64,000 nt of DNA, taken from positions 5,198,701 to 5,262,700 of the forward strand of contig HG738140.1 in NCBI GenBank assembly GCA_000499405.2, read 5' to 3'. Position 1 is the first letter of the stretch. Each line of letters starts with the position of its first letter. The DNA is from Onchocerca volvulus (taxonomy: Eukaryota > Nematoda > Chromadorea > Rhabditida > Onchocercidae). Under the pieces are notes generated by a model, which searched no databases, had not been told where the DNA came from, and worked only from the letters and a program-made list of their open reading frames with translations. Positions 22,915 through 36,740 of this stretch are shown one piece after another. The position numbers were made by a program, and so were the translations under genes.

Positions 22915-25472
22915 AATGGGACAATTTTGCAGTGAACTATAATATATTTCAAAAAAAAAAAGAGTTATCAAACATTTTGACAAAAATTGATAAAAAGTTA
23001 ATGATAAGAACTAAAAAAAAGAAAAAGTTAGGAACAATTTCCTAGTATATATTCTTGCTGTTAAATATTCTGATAAAAATTAGTGGAAATTATTATTAGA
23101 AAACTGATAAATTTCTGAAAAAAGCCTGATAAAGTTTACGAAAAATTTATTTGAAATTAATTGATTTTTTATCAATTTTTGAAATTAAGCAAATGTTTAA
23201 CAATAAGAACATATATTGGATATATATTGTAGTTTTGCTATATTATGCTAAATTGTCACCAAATTTATCAATTCTATAAGATTCTTCCATTTTTTTTTTT
23301 TTTTTTTTAATCACCATTATATGAAAATAGTTTTGGAATAATTGTCTACATTCATCAGTTAATTTCTGTATAAATGTGATTGATTTAAATTGTGTGAAAT
23401 TACAAAACCAAAAAAAAAATGCCACACATTAAATAAATATAAATAAACAAACAAAAAAAATGATAAACAAAAAATGATCTTGATAAAGTAATGCAAAATT
23501 GATGTTTAAATTTCATTCGGAATTAAAATAAGCTAAAATAAAATAGATTTAATTACATTCACTTAAATTTACTCCAAATTTAAATTAGAATTTAATTGAA
23601 TTTAAAATATAATAGATTTCTATCTTTTTTGATTTTAGATGAGAAAAACCCAAAAACAGTTTAGAAAACCTAACTATGTGGCTGTAAATCATCATTTACT
23701 TTTTTTTATGCAAAAAAAAAAAAAAAAAACTTCAAAAGCTTTAGATAATATGCAACAATCAAATCACAAATATGATTGATTAATTTTATCGATATGGATC
23801 ATTTAATTTGATGAACGATTACGATCGATCGATTGATTTTGTATGAAATGCGTTTGAAAGCTTTCCTTTTAATACTACCATAATCAAATGTCATTATTTT
23901 CCATAGTAGTATTGTTAGATGGAAAATATTTATTTAGAAAAATAAACGAATTCAAAATCCTTCTTTAATCTACCAAATCCTTCAATATGATCATATTTAA
24001 ATACATCAAATTCAGGTCACTAAATCAAGTAAATATGTTGTCCATTTTGTTCAATTTTAAATAAACTCTCAAATATTATCATTGTCCATTTCAATTCCTC
24101 TCTCTCTCCCTCTCTCCCTCTCTCTCTCTCTCTCCCTTTTAAATAAAGTGCAATAAAGTTTTCACTTTTTACTTTTTCCCATTTTCCAAGAAACTTCTCT
24201 CATTTTATTCATGCTAATTTTTATTAATTATAAATTAAGAAGGGAAATAAATAATTACCTTGATCTGATCTAATTTATTACTTTTATTTTCCAATGAATT
24301 TTAAACTTTCTCTAGGAATTAATTTCAAATGATGATAACTATAATTACAGTATGATAATTTAATATAACCATTATTTTTGATTGTGTTTTGATAATTTAG
24401 AACTTTTAATCGCCATATATTTTTGTTTTTAAAATATTGATTAAAACCCATGACCTTCAAATATTTGTATACCAACCTATAACCTTTTATTTCTTCAAGT
24501 TTTTTTTTTCCATAATATTTTTCGCCAAAAAAAACTGGTTTGTTCATCTTTCGTCAAAATGTTTGCTTACCTTCGGTCAAAATGTTTGTTTATCTTAAAT
24601 TATGAGAATTTAAATTGGATTCTAACTTCGTTCAAAACAAATTTCTCAAGAATTGATTTCTATCAACAATCATAAAAAGTATTGTATGAAAAAGCTGAAA
24701 CTTTAATGAGACATTTATTGATTGGAATACTTTTCATTTTTTGTTTTTTAATTTTACATTTAATATCACCGAACTGATCAACAATATGAAATATAAACAT
24801 TCACAAATTAACTTTCAATAATTTCTTTCCAATTGTATGTGATAAGATGGCTGTAAATTGATGATAACAAAAATGATAAATAATATTTTCAACAAAAATG
24901 ATAAATAATAAATGAGTACAACGAAAAATAGCACTTTTAAGTTGATAATTTTCATTAAAATTTGTAATTTTTATAAACTTCTAACTGAAGTTTCTAAACT
25001 TTTTTTTATAGCAACTTCTAAGTTAGAGTTATCAGTTACTTTCTTTTTATCAATTGAAATATTTTACATGATATTTTGATAAACATTTTTCATCAATTTT
25101 AAATAAACAACAAAACAATCTTTTTTGCTACCATAAAAATAAGTCATTTATTTGTTTTTCGAAATCTGATACATATAATCATATCGATTTGAAAATTTGA
25201 AAGAATAAGTTCGAAATCGAAAATAAGTTCGAAAGATATATTAAGTTTAATTGACGTACCACTTCTTAATTTCAAATGAATTGACTTGGAAATTTTGTAA
25301 TCGTGTTTTCAACTACTGATCTAATAAATTCATTCATCTAAAGGATTTAAATCTTCTTTTATTTGGCAAAATATATAAATTAAACCTAAAAGGTCACTGA
25401 ATTATTTCCGTCATCTTGATCGATTAATAAGTATTTTAATCGATTAATAATTACTTTTCATTTTTTCAGGCT
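22915..25472. other. Intergenic region
   Basis: TMEM151 3' untranslated region at the left (ATTAAATAAATATAAA near 23429 could supply a poly(A) signal). Otherwise AT-rich sequence without recognised exons. A pyrimidine microsatellite (TCTCTC/TCTCCC) lies at 24097-24139. Confidence 0.55.
24097..24139 (+). repeat. CT-rich microsatellite
   Basis: Run of TCTCTC and CCCTCT units, pyrimidines only. Confidence 0.9.
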
Positions 25473-27941
25473 ATGCGATTCTCTCACTTACTTCAAGTCT
25501 ATTTTAAACAAAAGTTACTTCTTTTTCTGACTTTCTATAAGGTAATTTCAAATTGAGATTTGTCTTGAAATTTGAAAAATATTCGAAAAAATTCCTCATT
25601 TTATATTTGAATAAATTTCTTTTTTGTTACTATATTCTTCCCTTTCTTGTTATCCCAATTATCAATTTTATCAAACATCAATTACTGATTGTATGCTAAA
25701 GACAATACTATTATTAATTAATGAGCAGTGATTTCTAAGAAATTCCATCTTTCTTTTTATATTAATCATGAAATTTATCAACTTTTCAAAATCATTAACT
25801 CTTAAATTGATCGATATTTTGGATCATCAAAAATTGTGAACAAACATTGGCAGAAAGTGTAATTCGACCAAAAAGTGTTGTTCTTCGTGAAAAATTATTG
25901 GATGGTACTTTAATCTGGCCAACGAATGCGACAAATTATAACTTATCAAAACAAACCAATCCTGTTACAAGTACAGTTTAAAATATTGATTTTTAAAATT
26001 TAAAAAAAAATTGAAATTCGTTTAAATTTATATTTGGTAAATTTTCAATATTTTCATCAGATAGAGGACTAGTTTCAATTAGAATTGTCCTCAATATCAT
26101 GAAATTATGGATGTCCGATTTTATGATGCTTTTCAGTATATCCATTAAAAATAATACATTGCATGAACTGATTGACCAAAACATATGCGACAATAAATAT
26201 AAACAGAGAAAATGATCGGTGCAGTAATGTTTAGAAAAAAAAAAAAGTTCGAAATTTAGCTAAAATTCGAAAAAATACATCTCAAAATTATAAAAATTTC
26301 AGATAATACGGTCGAAATTCGAACAGATCTACAGACAGAACCACTTCCGTTATCTGGACCATTCCGAATTGTAGATATCCGGTTTACAGCACCTCCACTA
26401 TATCCGTTCGGATTGACTGGATCCGATTTACCACAAGAAACGCGAAAGCAATCGATCTTGTTAAATGGAGGCACTAGAAAGTTCAAGAATGGAAGAAAAA
26501 TATTTTCAGAGGATTCTGCAGAAACAACAGATCAAAGAAATGCGAATTTACTTGAATCGAAAGCTACAGATTTTTGGAGCGAAAATTTTCAAAGATCAAA
26601 AAACACTGGATATCAAATCGATGAAGCAAAACTCATTGCAATGAATCGGCCAAAAATATTTTCGGGAAGCGAAAATCAACGATATGAACAAGACGTTAAA
26701 TTAGCTAATTCGAGAAAAGGCGCTAAACCGATCTTTTCTCTGCGTGAAACAGAAGGTGATAGTAATGATTCGGATTTGGTGGTGATGAATCTCAAATCAG
26801 ATTATCATGGTATATTGACACCAAAACCAATTATTTCACCCATGCAATTTATTAATGGAATAAACGATCGCATGAAGTATGAGAATCAAAAGTATACTGG
26901 ATATCTGAATTTGAATCCAGGAAATTTCTGTCCTCCAGGTACCACTACTAGCAATCAACCATGGAATCCATGGAGTAGCATTGCACAATCAGGAAAAATT
27001 TGGACATCTACAAATCAACTACCAAATGTGATGAATCGATTTCTAACTTCAGCATCACAATATCAACCAAATTATCAGCAAAATCCAACAACTTGGGATA
27101 CAGCATCTGTAATTCAAGAACCAATCGATCAATTTGTCGCACCAATTACACCTGTAAATAATCATTTTGATAATTCCGTACAGATGACCCTGTCTAATCG
27201 AAATAATTCATGGATGATGCCAAATCGAGCAACACCTCTTGATCGATCATGGCATTTGCTCAATGGTATTCAAATCCCGGTACATCCTATATATACAGGA
27301 TATACTGAATCATCTCCACCCGAGATTCCTCTATCAAATGTTCCATCAATTGCACGAATTAATCCAGCTTCCAATGAAGTTAATTTTTATAATAGATTAC
27401 TAATGTTACCAACAATGACAGCTATGAAATCAAACTATCAAAAGATTGATGCCGAAACTGATGATTACAATAGCAAGAAAGAACAAAAAGATTCGAAATC
27501 GAGAATTCATCTCGAAAAAGATTATCCTATTAATCGAGAACTGAAAACAAGGTTCTTAGTTTTACAATTTATTTGAAAATATTAAAAAATCATATCATCA
27601 TCTTTAAATTTAAATTTAATTACTACTGGCAAATCAATAATAAGAATCGAAATATGATTCAAAAATCTTCTCAGTCTGAAGTTAACTTTTATAATCAATT
27701 AATAATTTTTGAAATAATTTTTTCCTGATTAAATTAAATTCGAAAAGAATTTCTAAAATTTAATTAAATAAAAATCAAGATTCTTAATAAATAATATTAC
27801 AACTGTTTCCATCACCTACATTTCTTTTCATTCAAATACTAAATTTTTAAATCCTATTTCTTTTTTTTCAGTTTAATAACGGATTTAATGGAAAATCGAC
27901 GATCTCTAATACCAGCATCAGAATCCTTGATTTCATCGTGA
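25473..27941 (+). CDS. Unrecognised Asn/Gln/Ser-rich protein
   Basis: Proposed exons 25473-25541, 25854-25970, 26303-27551, 27872-27941; about 500 residues. The last three join in phase (ACA A|AT and ACA AG|T). Exon 1 (start MRFSHLLQVYFKQ, three bases after TTTTTTCAG G) ends in phase 0 while exon 2 needs phase 1, so a small exon is missing or exon 1 belongs elsewhere. The exon 2 acceptor (TTGGCAG) is also atypical. The protein is hydrophilic and low-complexity, with Trp/Pro/Asn-rich patches (NQPWNPWSSIAQSGKIW), no membrane segment and no domain I know. Exon 1 has a hydrophobic LLLFLTF that might be a weak signal peptide. Codon use in the long exon resembles the neighbouring genes, supporting a real gene. 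Confidence 0.6.
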
Positions 27942-29570
27942 ATTTTTTATGAGAAAAATTGGCTATTATATTTGAATATAACCAGTTAGAACTAAAACGA
28001 GACTATATTGGTAACGATATATCGGCGATTTCTAATTAATTTTTTGATTATTAATAATTAATGAATTTTTAATTATTTACTGAGAAAATTTTAAACTATC
28101 AGCTGCCAATACATATATATATATATAATTCAATAATTTTATTATCCAGCCTTTACCTCTCTTCACATCGTTTCATTTTTCCTACTCTTTTATTCTTTAA
28201 GGCAATCAATAGCAAAATTCTTCGTCCTAAAATTATGCTTTATGGAAACTAAATTTTAAAGTTTCATTTTCTGCACAATTCCTCGCCTCAATTTTAAGTT
28301 AATCATTCAATAAACTTGAAAATATAAATTACGAAACGTTTTCATTGAAATAAATAACTATCTCGAAGAGTATATGAAGCTATTACATGGAAAATAAAAT
28401 AAATCGAGTCACCAGTATATATGTTAGTTCGTTAGGCTTATTACAAAAGCGAATAAAGGATCATAAAATAAATAAAAATGATAATGTTTCAAATTGACCT
28501 TTTTTAAACAAAAGAAAAAATTTGAGTTAAACTCTTTAGAATAGATGAATAACCTATGCAAGGACGAATACCCTTATCTAAACTAAAAGAAGCTGAATAA
28601 TAGCAGATTTATGCAAACTTTTATTCGAGATTCAGGCTTTTTTAAACGGAATTTAGTTTAATTTTAACAGTAAACTACATGCTAGAAAGATTTTCTACTG
28701 TACTCTTGGATAACTAAATAATTAAAGCTTATTAATTTCATTTATTCCCATTTATTTCATTTATTAATTACAAAATTTCTGAAAATTTTTAAATGATAAA
28801 CTAGTAATTACAATTTTCATACAAGGAAAAAATTAAAGTACATGTATAATATCAATGGAAAAAGTTAAATGAATTCATTCGAAAGAAGAAAGAACAGCAA
28901 ACAGGTAAATTATCAAATATATGAAGAATTTCAAACAAGATTCATGTTTATATTGCCTACTACTATGGACACATAAAGAAGCTCCAAATTTCAGCAAACA
29001 TTATTAAAATCCAAAATAAAACATGTTCTCAAAAAATATGATTCTTCAATGAATAACCTCTCGATTGATTCCGACGGCTTATTTTCTATTTAAATTCATT
29101 TTTTACAAGAAAATATCGCTTTAAATTCTGTAGAAATCTTGCGTATTGCTAGAACGAATTTACAGAAGATAAGAAAACGCCAATTTAGAAGTCAATGGAA
29201 ATAAACCTAATACGTAATCCATTTAGACAAAAATATAAAGAATTTAATCTTATTTTAGAATTTACTATAATTTTTGAATTTCAAAAAATTTTCAAGCGCA
29301 GATTCTTGATCCGTTTCTTTAATTTTTTGTGAGAATCCATTCATCAATTCATCATTTCAGTATTAAATATAAATCGATGACGAAATTTTAGCTGCAAAAT
29401 CAAATTTTGAAATTTATGGAATTTTAAAATCCAAACTAATAACAATACCTGAAAAAAACATACACGCAATGGATAATTTACACGCACTGTCTTGTCGAGA
29501 ATAATAAAGATAAATGAAAGTAAATAGTACTTAAGACTAGGTTAACAGAACTAACTACTAATGACAATTA
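27942..29570. other. Convergent intergenic region
   Basis: Between the stop of the unrecognised protein (+) and the Rab21 stop (-). No exon, RNA gene or repeat array recognised apart from a short TATATA run near 28115. Confidence 0.6.
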
Positions 29571-31778
29571 TTAGCCAGAACAACAAGATTTTTTGACAGT
29601 AGGTGGATCATCAATAATCAATAAGTCGTTCCTTCGCGATGCACCATAATGTGACGTAACATCCGTATCTTGGAATTGCGAATATCTTGCTCTTTCGACT
29701 AAACCTAAAAAAAAAAGAAAAAAAAAAAATTCACAGCCATAAACTAACCAAAAATATAAATTCTTCTTGAATTAGAATTGAATATAAATTCTTTTAAATT
29801 TGAATCAAAGTCATTCCTTTAACAGGAAATTATTAATGAAATTCCAATAATAACTCTACTGTAACAAAAAATTTCAACCATGAGCTTCTGATTTATTAAT
29901 TTGAGAGATTTCTTTAGTGATATTCTTCTGCAAAATGATCTAATCGCAAATACTGGACAAAAAATTTTTTTTACATTGAAATTTAATGGAATACAATGTG
30001 ATGCGAAATTTATTTGACACTTCTCAAATTCAATCATTTTTGCAAACAACTAGTTGATAACACTGTAATCACTTGGCAAAATGAAAAAACTCAAATTGAT
30101 GATGCAATACCTTTTACGAGATAGTCAAAAACTTGTGTTACACCGATGTTATCTTTAGCTGAAGTTTCAAAATGTTCCGCATTAATTGATTTCGCATATC
30201 TAAAAAATTCAGTAAAAAACTTTCCAGTTCTCTAATAAAAATTTTCTAAACTCACTGACTGAAAAAAAATAAAAAATTACAAAACAAAAAAAAAAAAACA
30301 AACTCGATAGCTTCATTAGCATCTACATTTCGGTTCCGTTCTAAATCCATTTTGTTTCCAATAATCACCAGAAAAACGTCATCACCTAGCATACGTTTCA
30401 GTTCCTTTACCCACATTTTTACCTAAAAACTTGAAGTAGTGTGAACATATACCTTTATCATAATCGTTATCACAATGAGAGTTAAGACGTTACCAATCTC
30501 AGTAATATCTAAATATTGCGCATCCTGATATAACAAAAAAGTACAAAATGATAATGCGAATATCAATTTTTAAAAAAGGCTTGTAATTCTAGTTCTCTAG
30601 TCATTTACTTTAATCTATTTGCTAATTAACGTATCGGTAATTCCAATACTTTTTGAAGATAACCAATAAGATCTCAGTTGTGCTCATTTACGTGCCTTTT
30701 CAAAGGAATGAGTATCGGTGATATCGTAAATCAAAAGAGCACCATGACTGTCTCTGTAATATATCGGACCAAGTGCATGGAATTTTTCCTGTCCGGCTGT
30801 ATCCCATATATTCAATTCTATTGTCTGGCCATCAACATTAAGTTTTTTGTTCAAAAATGAAGCCTAAAATAAAATAAATAGCTTCACAAGTGTGAGGAAT
30901 TTTCCAATTTAATTTAGAATACAATTAAAAGTATGTAAATTTTCTTGCATTTTTTAGTGATTATTTCTGCAATCACAAATAAGACAGCCCTTAAGTATTA
31001 ATAAAAATCGAAAAAGAAAATCGGAAGGGGACGAAAAAATGAATTAAATCGATGTCAATTTTGATGAAATCAAACAGTTTTTTTATTTGAAAATCCATTA
31101 ATTCTTCTTCATATCAACTAGGAAAAAAAAAATGCTGCGAAATACTTAAAAATACCTGTAATGTTGATATATGTTGTGGGTTAAATTTATTTTCTACATA
31201 GCGTAACATTAATGAAGTTTTGCCCACAGCACCTTCACCTAGTAATACTATCTGAAATGTAAGTGCTCAAATATTTCCCGAAAATATCTTGAAAACTTAA
31301 ACTCTCTTAAGCAAATGATTTCCTCTTTAGTAATATAAATAAAGAATTGTTTTTATAATCTATATTCATAACCTTCTTATGGTAACTTTCGAAGTCAAAA
31401 AGTATTTACCTAATATCTGAATGTTTATTTGCACTGATTAAAATTTTCAAAAAACCCAGTCAAAATAGTATGGAAATAACTAGCAATCTAATGATTTAGA
31501 AATCAGAAGATTCTCATGAACTCCAAATATACACGGAAGTACCTAATCAACGCGCACATCATAGAAAAAGCTTGCACAACTCTTTTCTCGAGAACTCATT
31601 ATGATCGTGATCTATGAACACATGATCACCGCTAAATCTGACATATATCACTCAAAAATCGACACTGACTGTGATTCTTTTAAGCTTTAATAAGATAAGG
31701 TTTAATAATCTCAGCAACAAATACCTTGAAATTGAGTGATGAGTTGTTAGTTATCGAAGTACTCGGTACTGTTTCCAT
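29571..31778 (-). CDS. rab-21: Rab21-type small GTPase, 6 exons
   Basis: Minus-strand exons 31778-31725, 31251-31156, 30863-30696, 30422-30304, 30199-30111, 29704-29571; 219 residues (human Rab21 has 225). GTP-binding motifs: G1 GEGAVGKT (23-30), G3 WDTAGQ (70-75), G4 NKMD (129-132), G5 ETSAK (157-161). Rab21-specific features are RYVENKFNPQHISTLQ, KFHALGPIYYRDSHGA, LLIIDDPP near the end, and the prenylated C-terminus CCSG. Rab21 works on early endosomes in integrin and cargo trafficking. G1 has Ala where human Rab21 has Cys. Intron 3 needs a GC donor (AAG|GCACGT at 30695); intron 4 uses GA|GTTTGT. It lies downstream of PPIH on the same strand with a ~0.7-kb gap, so co-transcription is possible but unproven. 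Confidence 0.95.
30423..30695 (-). other. Probable GC-AG intron in Rab21
   Basis: The upstream exon reads ...SFEK and the next begins VKMWVKELK, matching the family without gap. The bases after AAG are GCACGT. The first GT (GTAAAT, four bases later) would give phase 1 against a phase-0 acceptor exon. GC is therefore the only donor giving an intact frame, unless a base is miscalled. Confidence 0.75.
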
Positions 31779-32495
31779 TCCAGGAAAAAAAAAAATGTTA
31801 AGTAATTTCTCGAATTGTAATTTAATATAATGCAGAAATGCTGCATGATTTTAAAGTAGCAAGCCCAAAGAAGCATCCACGAAGGATCCTCATAAAAGTT
31901 AGCCCTAACTTCCCGTTTGTCAGAGTAAATTGTTGAAGGAAAATTTTCCATGATAAAAGCTGATAAAGAAACATCCGTTTTCTCTACATATCTTAGTGTT
32001 TGTTTATCACGCAAAAAATGTAACGGTAATAGGAAATACCATAGACAAATCAAAACAAGAATCGAAACAGAGCAGCACTTTTATAGCTTTCGGCAATTTT
32101 TTAAATTAATGAATAGTAATTTTTCGCAGCAAAAAATTTTTTAAAATTAATTCATGTCGCATACTTCACATGAAAAAAAGTACTTAACAATTAATATAAA
32201 ATTAACAACTTCCCCGCCCTAATATCTCATAAGAGATAATGGAGCACATCATTTAGAATTAAATTATTTATATGCTCCATCTACAAAATTTTCGCAATCT
32301 CTTATCTGTTAAATAGAAGTGGTTTTTCGAATCTTCTCCAAGTTCAGGAATTCAAATTTGGCATAACTATATCCAAGTGGAGCATGAAATCTTTAATTTC
32401 TATTCGTTTCATTATTTATTATAAAAATTTGTTTTTAAAAGGATTGAGATCGCAGTAAATGACACAAAAATAAAAATACAATATCCAATTGACAA
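31779..32495. other. Spacer between PPIH and Rab21
   Basis: The Rab21 start codon has no AG acceptor immediately upstream; the nearest candidate on the minus strand is ATGCAG about 65 bases away. No separate gene is supported; a 100-codon open frame over 31751-32053 has no recognisable content and overlaps the Rab21 start. Confidence 0.5.
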
Positions 32496-33928
32496 CTACA
32501 ACTGCCCACACTGCGTAATAACAATAGGAATTTTAGGTTTGTTATTTTGGCCTGTTGGTACATTTTCGATTTTTCGTACTGTTAATAAACCATCCAATAC
32601 TCTTCCTGCAGAAAACATTTCCATTAGAAATATATTACGAAAGGGTGAAGTAAGAGAGATTTTCTGTTCCGGAAAACCAAAAAGGCCAGATATTTTTGGA
32701 ATAATAATGAGTAGAGAAATAATGGTAATACGACGATAAGTGGTGAATAGGAGCAATGATAATCATTAAGATGGAAATATATTGATTACGAGAAAAGAAT
32801 ATTCTGCAACAAATAATTTGGAACTACAAATTTTTTTTAGGACAAACGTTTGTAAAACTGTAGACTTATCTGAGCTTAACATCTCGGTAGTAGAGCGAAT
32901 CACCTCAGCAAATGAATAAATAGATCAAAAAGTCGAGCAAAAATTAGTAAAGTTTTGTTAAGTGATAACTAACCGAAAACGACATGCTTCTTATCAAGAA
33001 AATCACACTTCGCACAAGTTATGAAAAATTGACAACCATTTGTATCTGGTCCAGCATTCGCCTGCAAAACAACTATAGATTTTTTGTTTAAAGGCCGAAA
33101 TTATTTACTGAACCGCTTCATAAAACATGTTACCATTGATAAAATTCCCGGTCCTGAATGTTCCAAATCAAAATTTTCATCCCTGAATTTCGACCCGTAT
33201 ATACTTGTCATACCCGTACCATCACCCTGCAATAGTGTAATAAAAGAGCTGAATAAATCTTGAATAACACAACATTAAAAAGTGGCAGAATGAAGCAGCA
33301 AAAAACTTCATCAATTTTAACTCCGTGGGATAAGATTAATCAAAATGGAAAAGTGAAATTAAAACAATTAATAATAAAAATTTTAATTCTAAGCATATAT
33401 TATACTGAAATTTCAAATGAATCTAATTATCACAGACTATATCACTTCTTCTCAAATGACAATAGATAACATCTTTATGAAAATAAGCAAACTAACATTG
33501 ACAAAATCGCCTCCTTGAATCATAAAATCTTTGATCACCCTATGGAATTGTGCATTTTTGTAACCAACTGGCACACCATCCCTGCGATATTCGCCAGTGC
33601 AAAATTGCCTAAAAAAATCAATAAAAATGAATTGGATTACTACCCAATCGAAACTATGAGCTGTATTCAAAGAAATATTAAAATTACAAGACATATCCCC
33701 AACTTGTAAGTTCCCGACATCAAATATCACTTTATTTAATAATACAATATTTAGAGTTCTAGCAACATTCTCTTCAAACCTGAAATTTTCAGCCGTTTTC
33801 GGGCAAACGTCTGCGAATAATTCCATTTTGATTGTTCCAATAGGTGCACCACCCGCTGTCATTTCCATGAATACTATAGGATTATCGGGATGTCTTAACT
33901 GTTCCGCTAAATGATCGTAGTCACTCAT
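32496..33928 (-). CDS. PPIH: Cyclophilin H (PPIH/USA-CyP) peptidyl-prolyl isomerase, 5 exons
   Basis: Minus-strand exons 33928-33780, 33608-33497, 33226-33134, 33061-32974, 32605-32496; 183 residues (human 177). A spliced-leader-like acceptor TTGCAG lies 9 bases before the chosen ATG ([10 protein letters not shown]); an earlier in-frame ATG would lie upstream of that acceptor. The cyclophilin fold is clear: [19 protein letters not shown], catalytic [15 protein letters not shown] (Arg, Phe, Gln), [35 protein letters not shown]-specific marks are the [14 protein letters not shown] insert and the C-terminus [24 protein letters not shown] associates with the U4/U6 snRNP proteins (PRPF3/PRPF4) in the nucleus. 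The residue equivalent to CypA Trp121 is Phe (CDFLDKKH). Confidence 0.96.
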
Positions 33929-34994
33929 AGCTCCAATCTGCAACTATCAATGTCATTTTAATACTAAATAATGTTTTTTTATCTGTTATGATAATATTGA
34001 ATAATGGTAAAATTAATGCTATTTATTTGATACAATCATATCGAGTAACATTTCTAATTTAAGGAAAACAAGAAAACATGAAAAACGTGAAAACAAGTAG
34101 TATTATCACAAGATAACATATTCTACGTCAAATGTATTTCGTTTATATATAGATATCTACCTATATAACCTAACTGTAACAATAATCAAAAGACAATTTC
34201 TCCCACATCATCCATCTGTAAAATTTCACAATAAATGCAAAGACCAGAAGTCAAAGAAATCCGGTAATGTCACTTTTGAGTTCCCGCTGTGAAAATTTTG
34301 TAGTCCCAGAGATATTTGAATGAATATTTATGACCACTGCTTATTTCAATTTTCTCAAATTTTTCGGACCGGAAAGGTTTTTTGAACTTTGAGCCCAGAA
34401 ATGTTCATTATTGATGAAATAATTAGAAATCAAAAGTAATTGCTTCAATTAGTCGAACTGGTTTTTTCAAATTTATAAATTTGAATCAGTCTATAACTGG
34501 GCATCTTAAAATATTTTATGTATTACTTTACATTCACATATAGAAATAATCGAATAAATTTGATTGATAATAATGTTATTGATGGGTTACAGTTGTAGCA
34601 GTTAAAAATTTTATTTCCTAGGAGAGATTAACAATTAATCACAAAATTAAATTAACAATCAATAAAATTAATAAGTAATCTATTTGATCGAAATGATCAA
34701 ACCATTTTCTCGCTAATCATTCTCCTCAGTTTATTCGAGTGCATATATAACTAACTATAATGATCATCGTATAATCATGAGATAAATGAAACATTTCATA
34801 GTTTGAAAAATTTATTTAATCAATCAATCAATCAATCACATTTACTAATTAGATCATCTCTTCATAATTCATTAATTTCGAGAGATTTTCAACAATCTAG
34901 TTGTTAGAAGCTAATGTATATCAATCCCTAAATAAAATGAAAAGAAAAATACAAAGATATGAATGCTTGTGAAAATAAGTAGAAAGAAATGAGC

Positions 34995-35750
34995 TGATGC
35001 AATAATGATAATAATGATAACAATAATAATGATAATAATGGTAATAGTAGAAAGATAATGGCATGTAATCAATAGTAAGCAATGATTAGATGTAAAAATA
35101 GCAATTGATTTAATTAACACAAAGCGGAAAATCTAGAATGTTGATTTGGAAATAATTTTAAAAGAGACGAAATGGTCAGGACGCTATTTTTCTTTTCATT
35201 CTTTGTCTGTGATTTCGTCGTAAAATAATCATTAAATGATAAAATCGATCTATTTCCGGTATTATACGACCACTTTCAATACTATTTTATCTTTTTGTGT
35301 TTTGTCACTTCCAATTTTTACGAAATAACTGTCACATTAGTAGAGCAGTAAATCATTTTGATTCTAGTCTGAAGGATGCTAAAGCGACCATTTAACATTT
35401 CATCATCGTTTTGACATTTTAGAGCATTTCAAAACTTCTTTGATACTTTTTGAAATCAGTGTCGAAATATTTAATAAAATATCGATGAAATTGTCATCAT
35501 CATCATCATCATCATTGTTATCATCAAAGTTGTATTGCATTAATAAACTTGAAATTGTTTCAGTTTTAATGAGATGATTGACAATAACAGTGATGATCAG
35601 CTAAATTAATTAAATATCAACGTCACCATCATTGTTATCATTATCATCATCATTGTCATTATTTCATTAAAGTTATATTGCATTAGTAATAACTGAAATC
35701 ACCTCAGTTTCAGTGAGATAATAATAATGGTAATGATGATGATGATGAGT
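34995..35750. repeat. Cluster of ATC/GAT and AAT trinucleotide repeats
   Basis: GATAATAATGATAA runs at ~34998-35045; a (ATC)7 run at ~35494-35514; TCATTATCATCATCATTG near 35640; GATGATGATGATGAG near 35733. Several ~100-bp segments (35480-35560, 35620-35740) look like diverged copies around GTTRTATTGCATTART. Confidence 0.75.
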
Positions 35751-36740
35751 TCAATATAGATTTGTTGCAAATGAGTCAATGCTATTTCAATTTAACAACA
35801 ATGAAACAAATTTGTAAAAATGAATAATTTTATTTTGAAAATTATTAGAAAATTTTAATTGCTAAAAATTCAAGTATTTCCATTTTTTAAAGAGAAAAAT
35901 GAAAATACTTAAATAACTATAGTAGATTGGAAATTATTAAATATTCTCAGTTTGCACATTTCATTCTGATATTTTTTTTTTTTTTTTTTTAATATTTGTA
36001 ATATAAGATTAAATGAAGCAGTACGGGAGAAATACTGCACAAGATAGTATTATCATTTTTTTCCTTTTTCCTTTTTTTTTTTTTTTTTCAGTTCAACTAT
36101 CCAAATTTTAATGGATATTTTAACTGAAAACTGAAAAAAAAGGGGGAAAAGAAATGATAATATTTCTTGTATATGGAAATATTATCATTTTCGGAATAAT
36201 TGATTTGTATCCGGAATAACTGATATGTATATATAGATAATTCATTTTTCTGTATGCTTATTTTTGTTCAAATTTTTAATTCATATGATTATGTCAGAAG
36301 CATAAATAACATTTTCAATACTTTTCTCTAATTTTCTTTTCCTTTTCATCATTTTGAACTATTTCATTGCGGAGTAAAGTTACAAATAGATGAGATTAAA
36401 AATGCTGGAGAAAAGATGAGGTAGGCGGAAATTTTTATCATCCGTCGTATCATTTCATTTAACCTGTTTTGTTCTTTCTCGATTTTCATTGATTTTCATC
36501 GAAAACAGCATAAATTAGTTGTTTCTGTAGATGACGTTTTCTATCCGTACCGAATCGAAAAGATGAATGAATGAATGAATGATTTTTATAAGGGATTGTT
36601 TGAATTTTAAAAATGGTAAGAAGGATGTATTTGAGAAAACTGATGCTGCTGATGATGATGATAAATTCAGGGTACCCTCTTAAAGATAAGGAAAGACATT
36701 GGAAAGAATAATGAAGAATGAGGGTGACGATTAAAACAAG

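Noticed and set aside
26256..26486. 76-codon minus-strand frame
   Set aside because: Shadow of the plus-strand exon 26303-27551, whose frame is supported by introns on both sides.
31751..32053. 100-codon minus-strand frame next to Rab21
   Set aside because: No recognisable content, no splice sites that fit, and it overlaps the Rab21 first exon in another frame.
34911..35120. Open frame rich in Ile/Thr on the minus strand
   Set aside because: It translates the AAT/GAT microsatellite and has no exon-like features.
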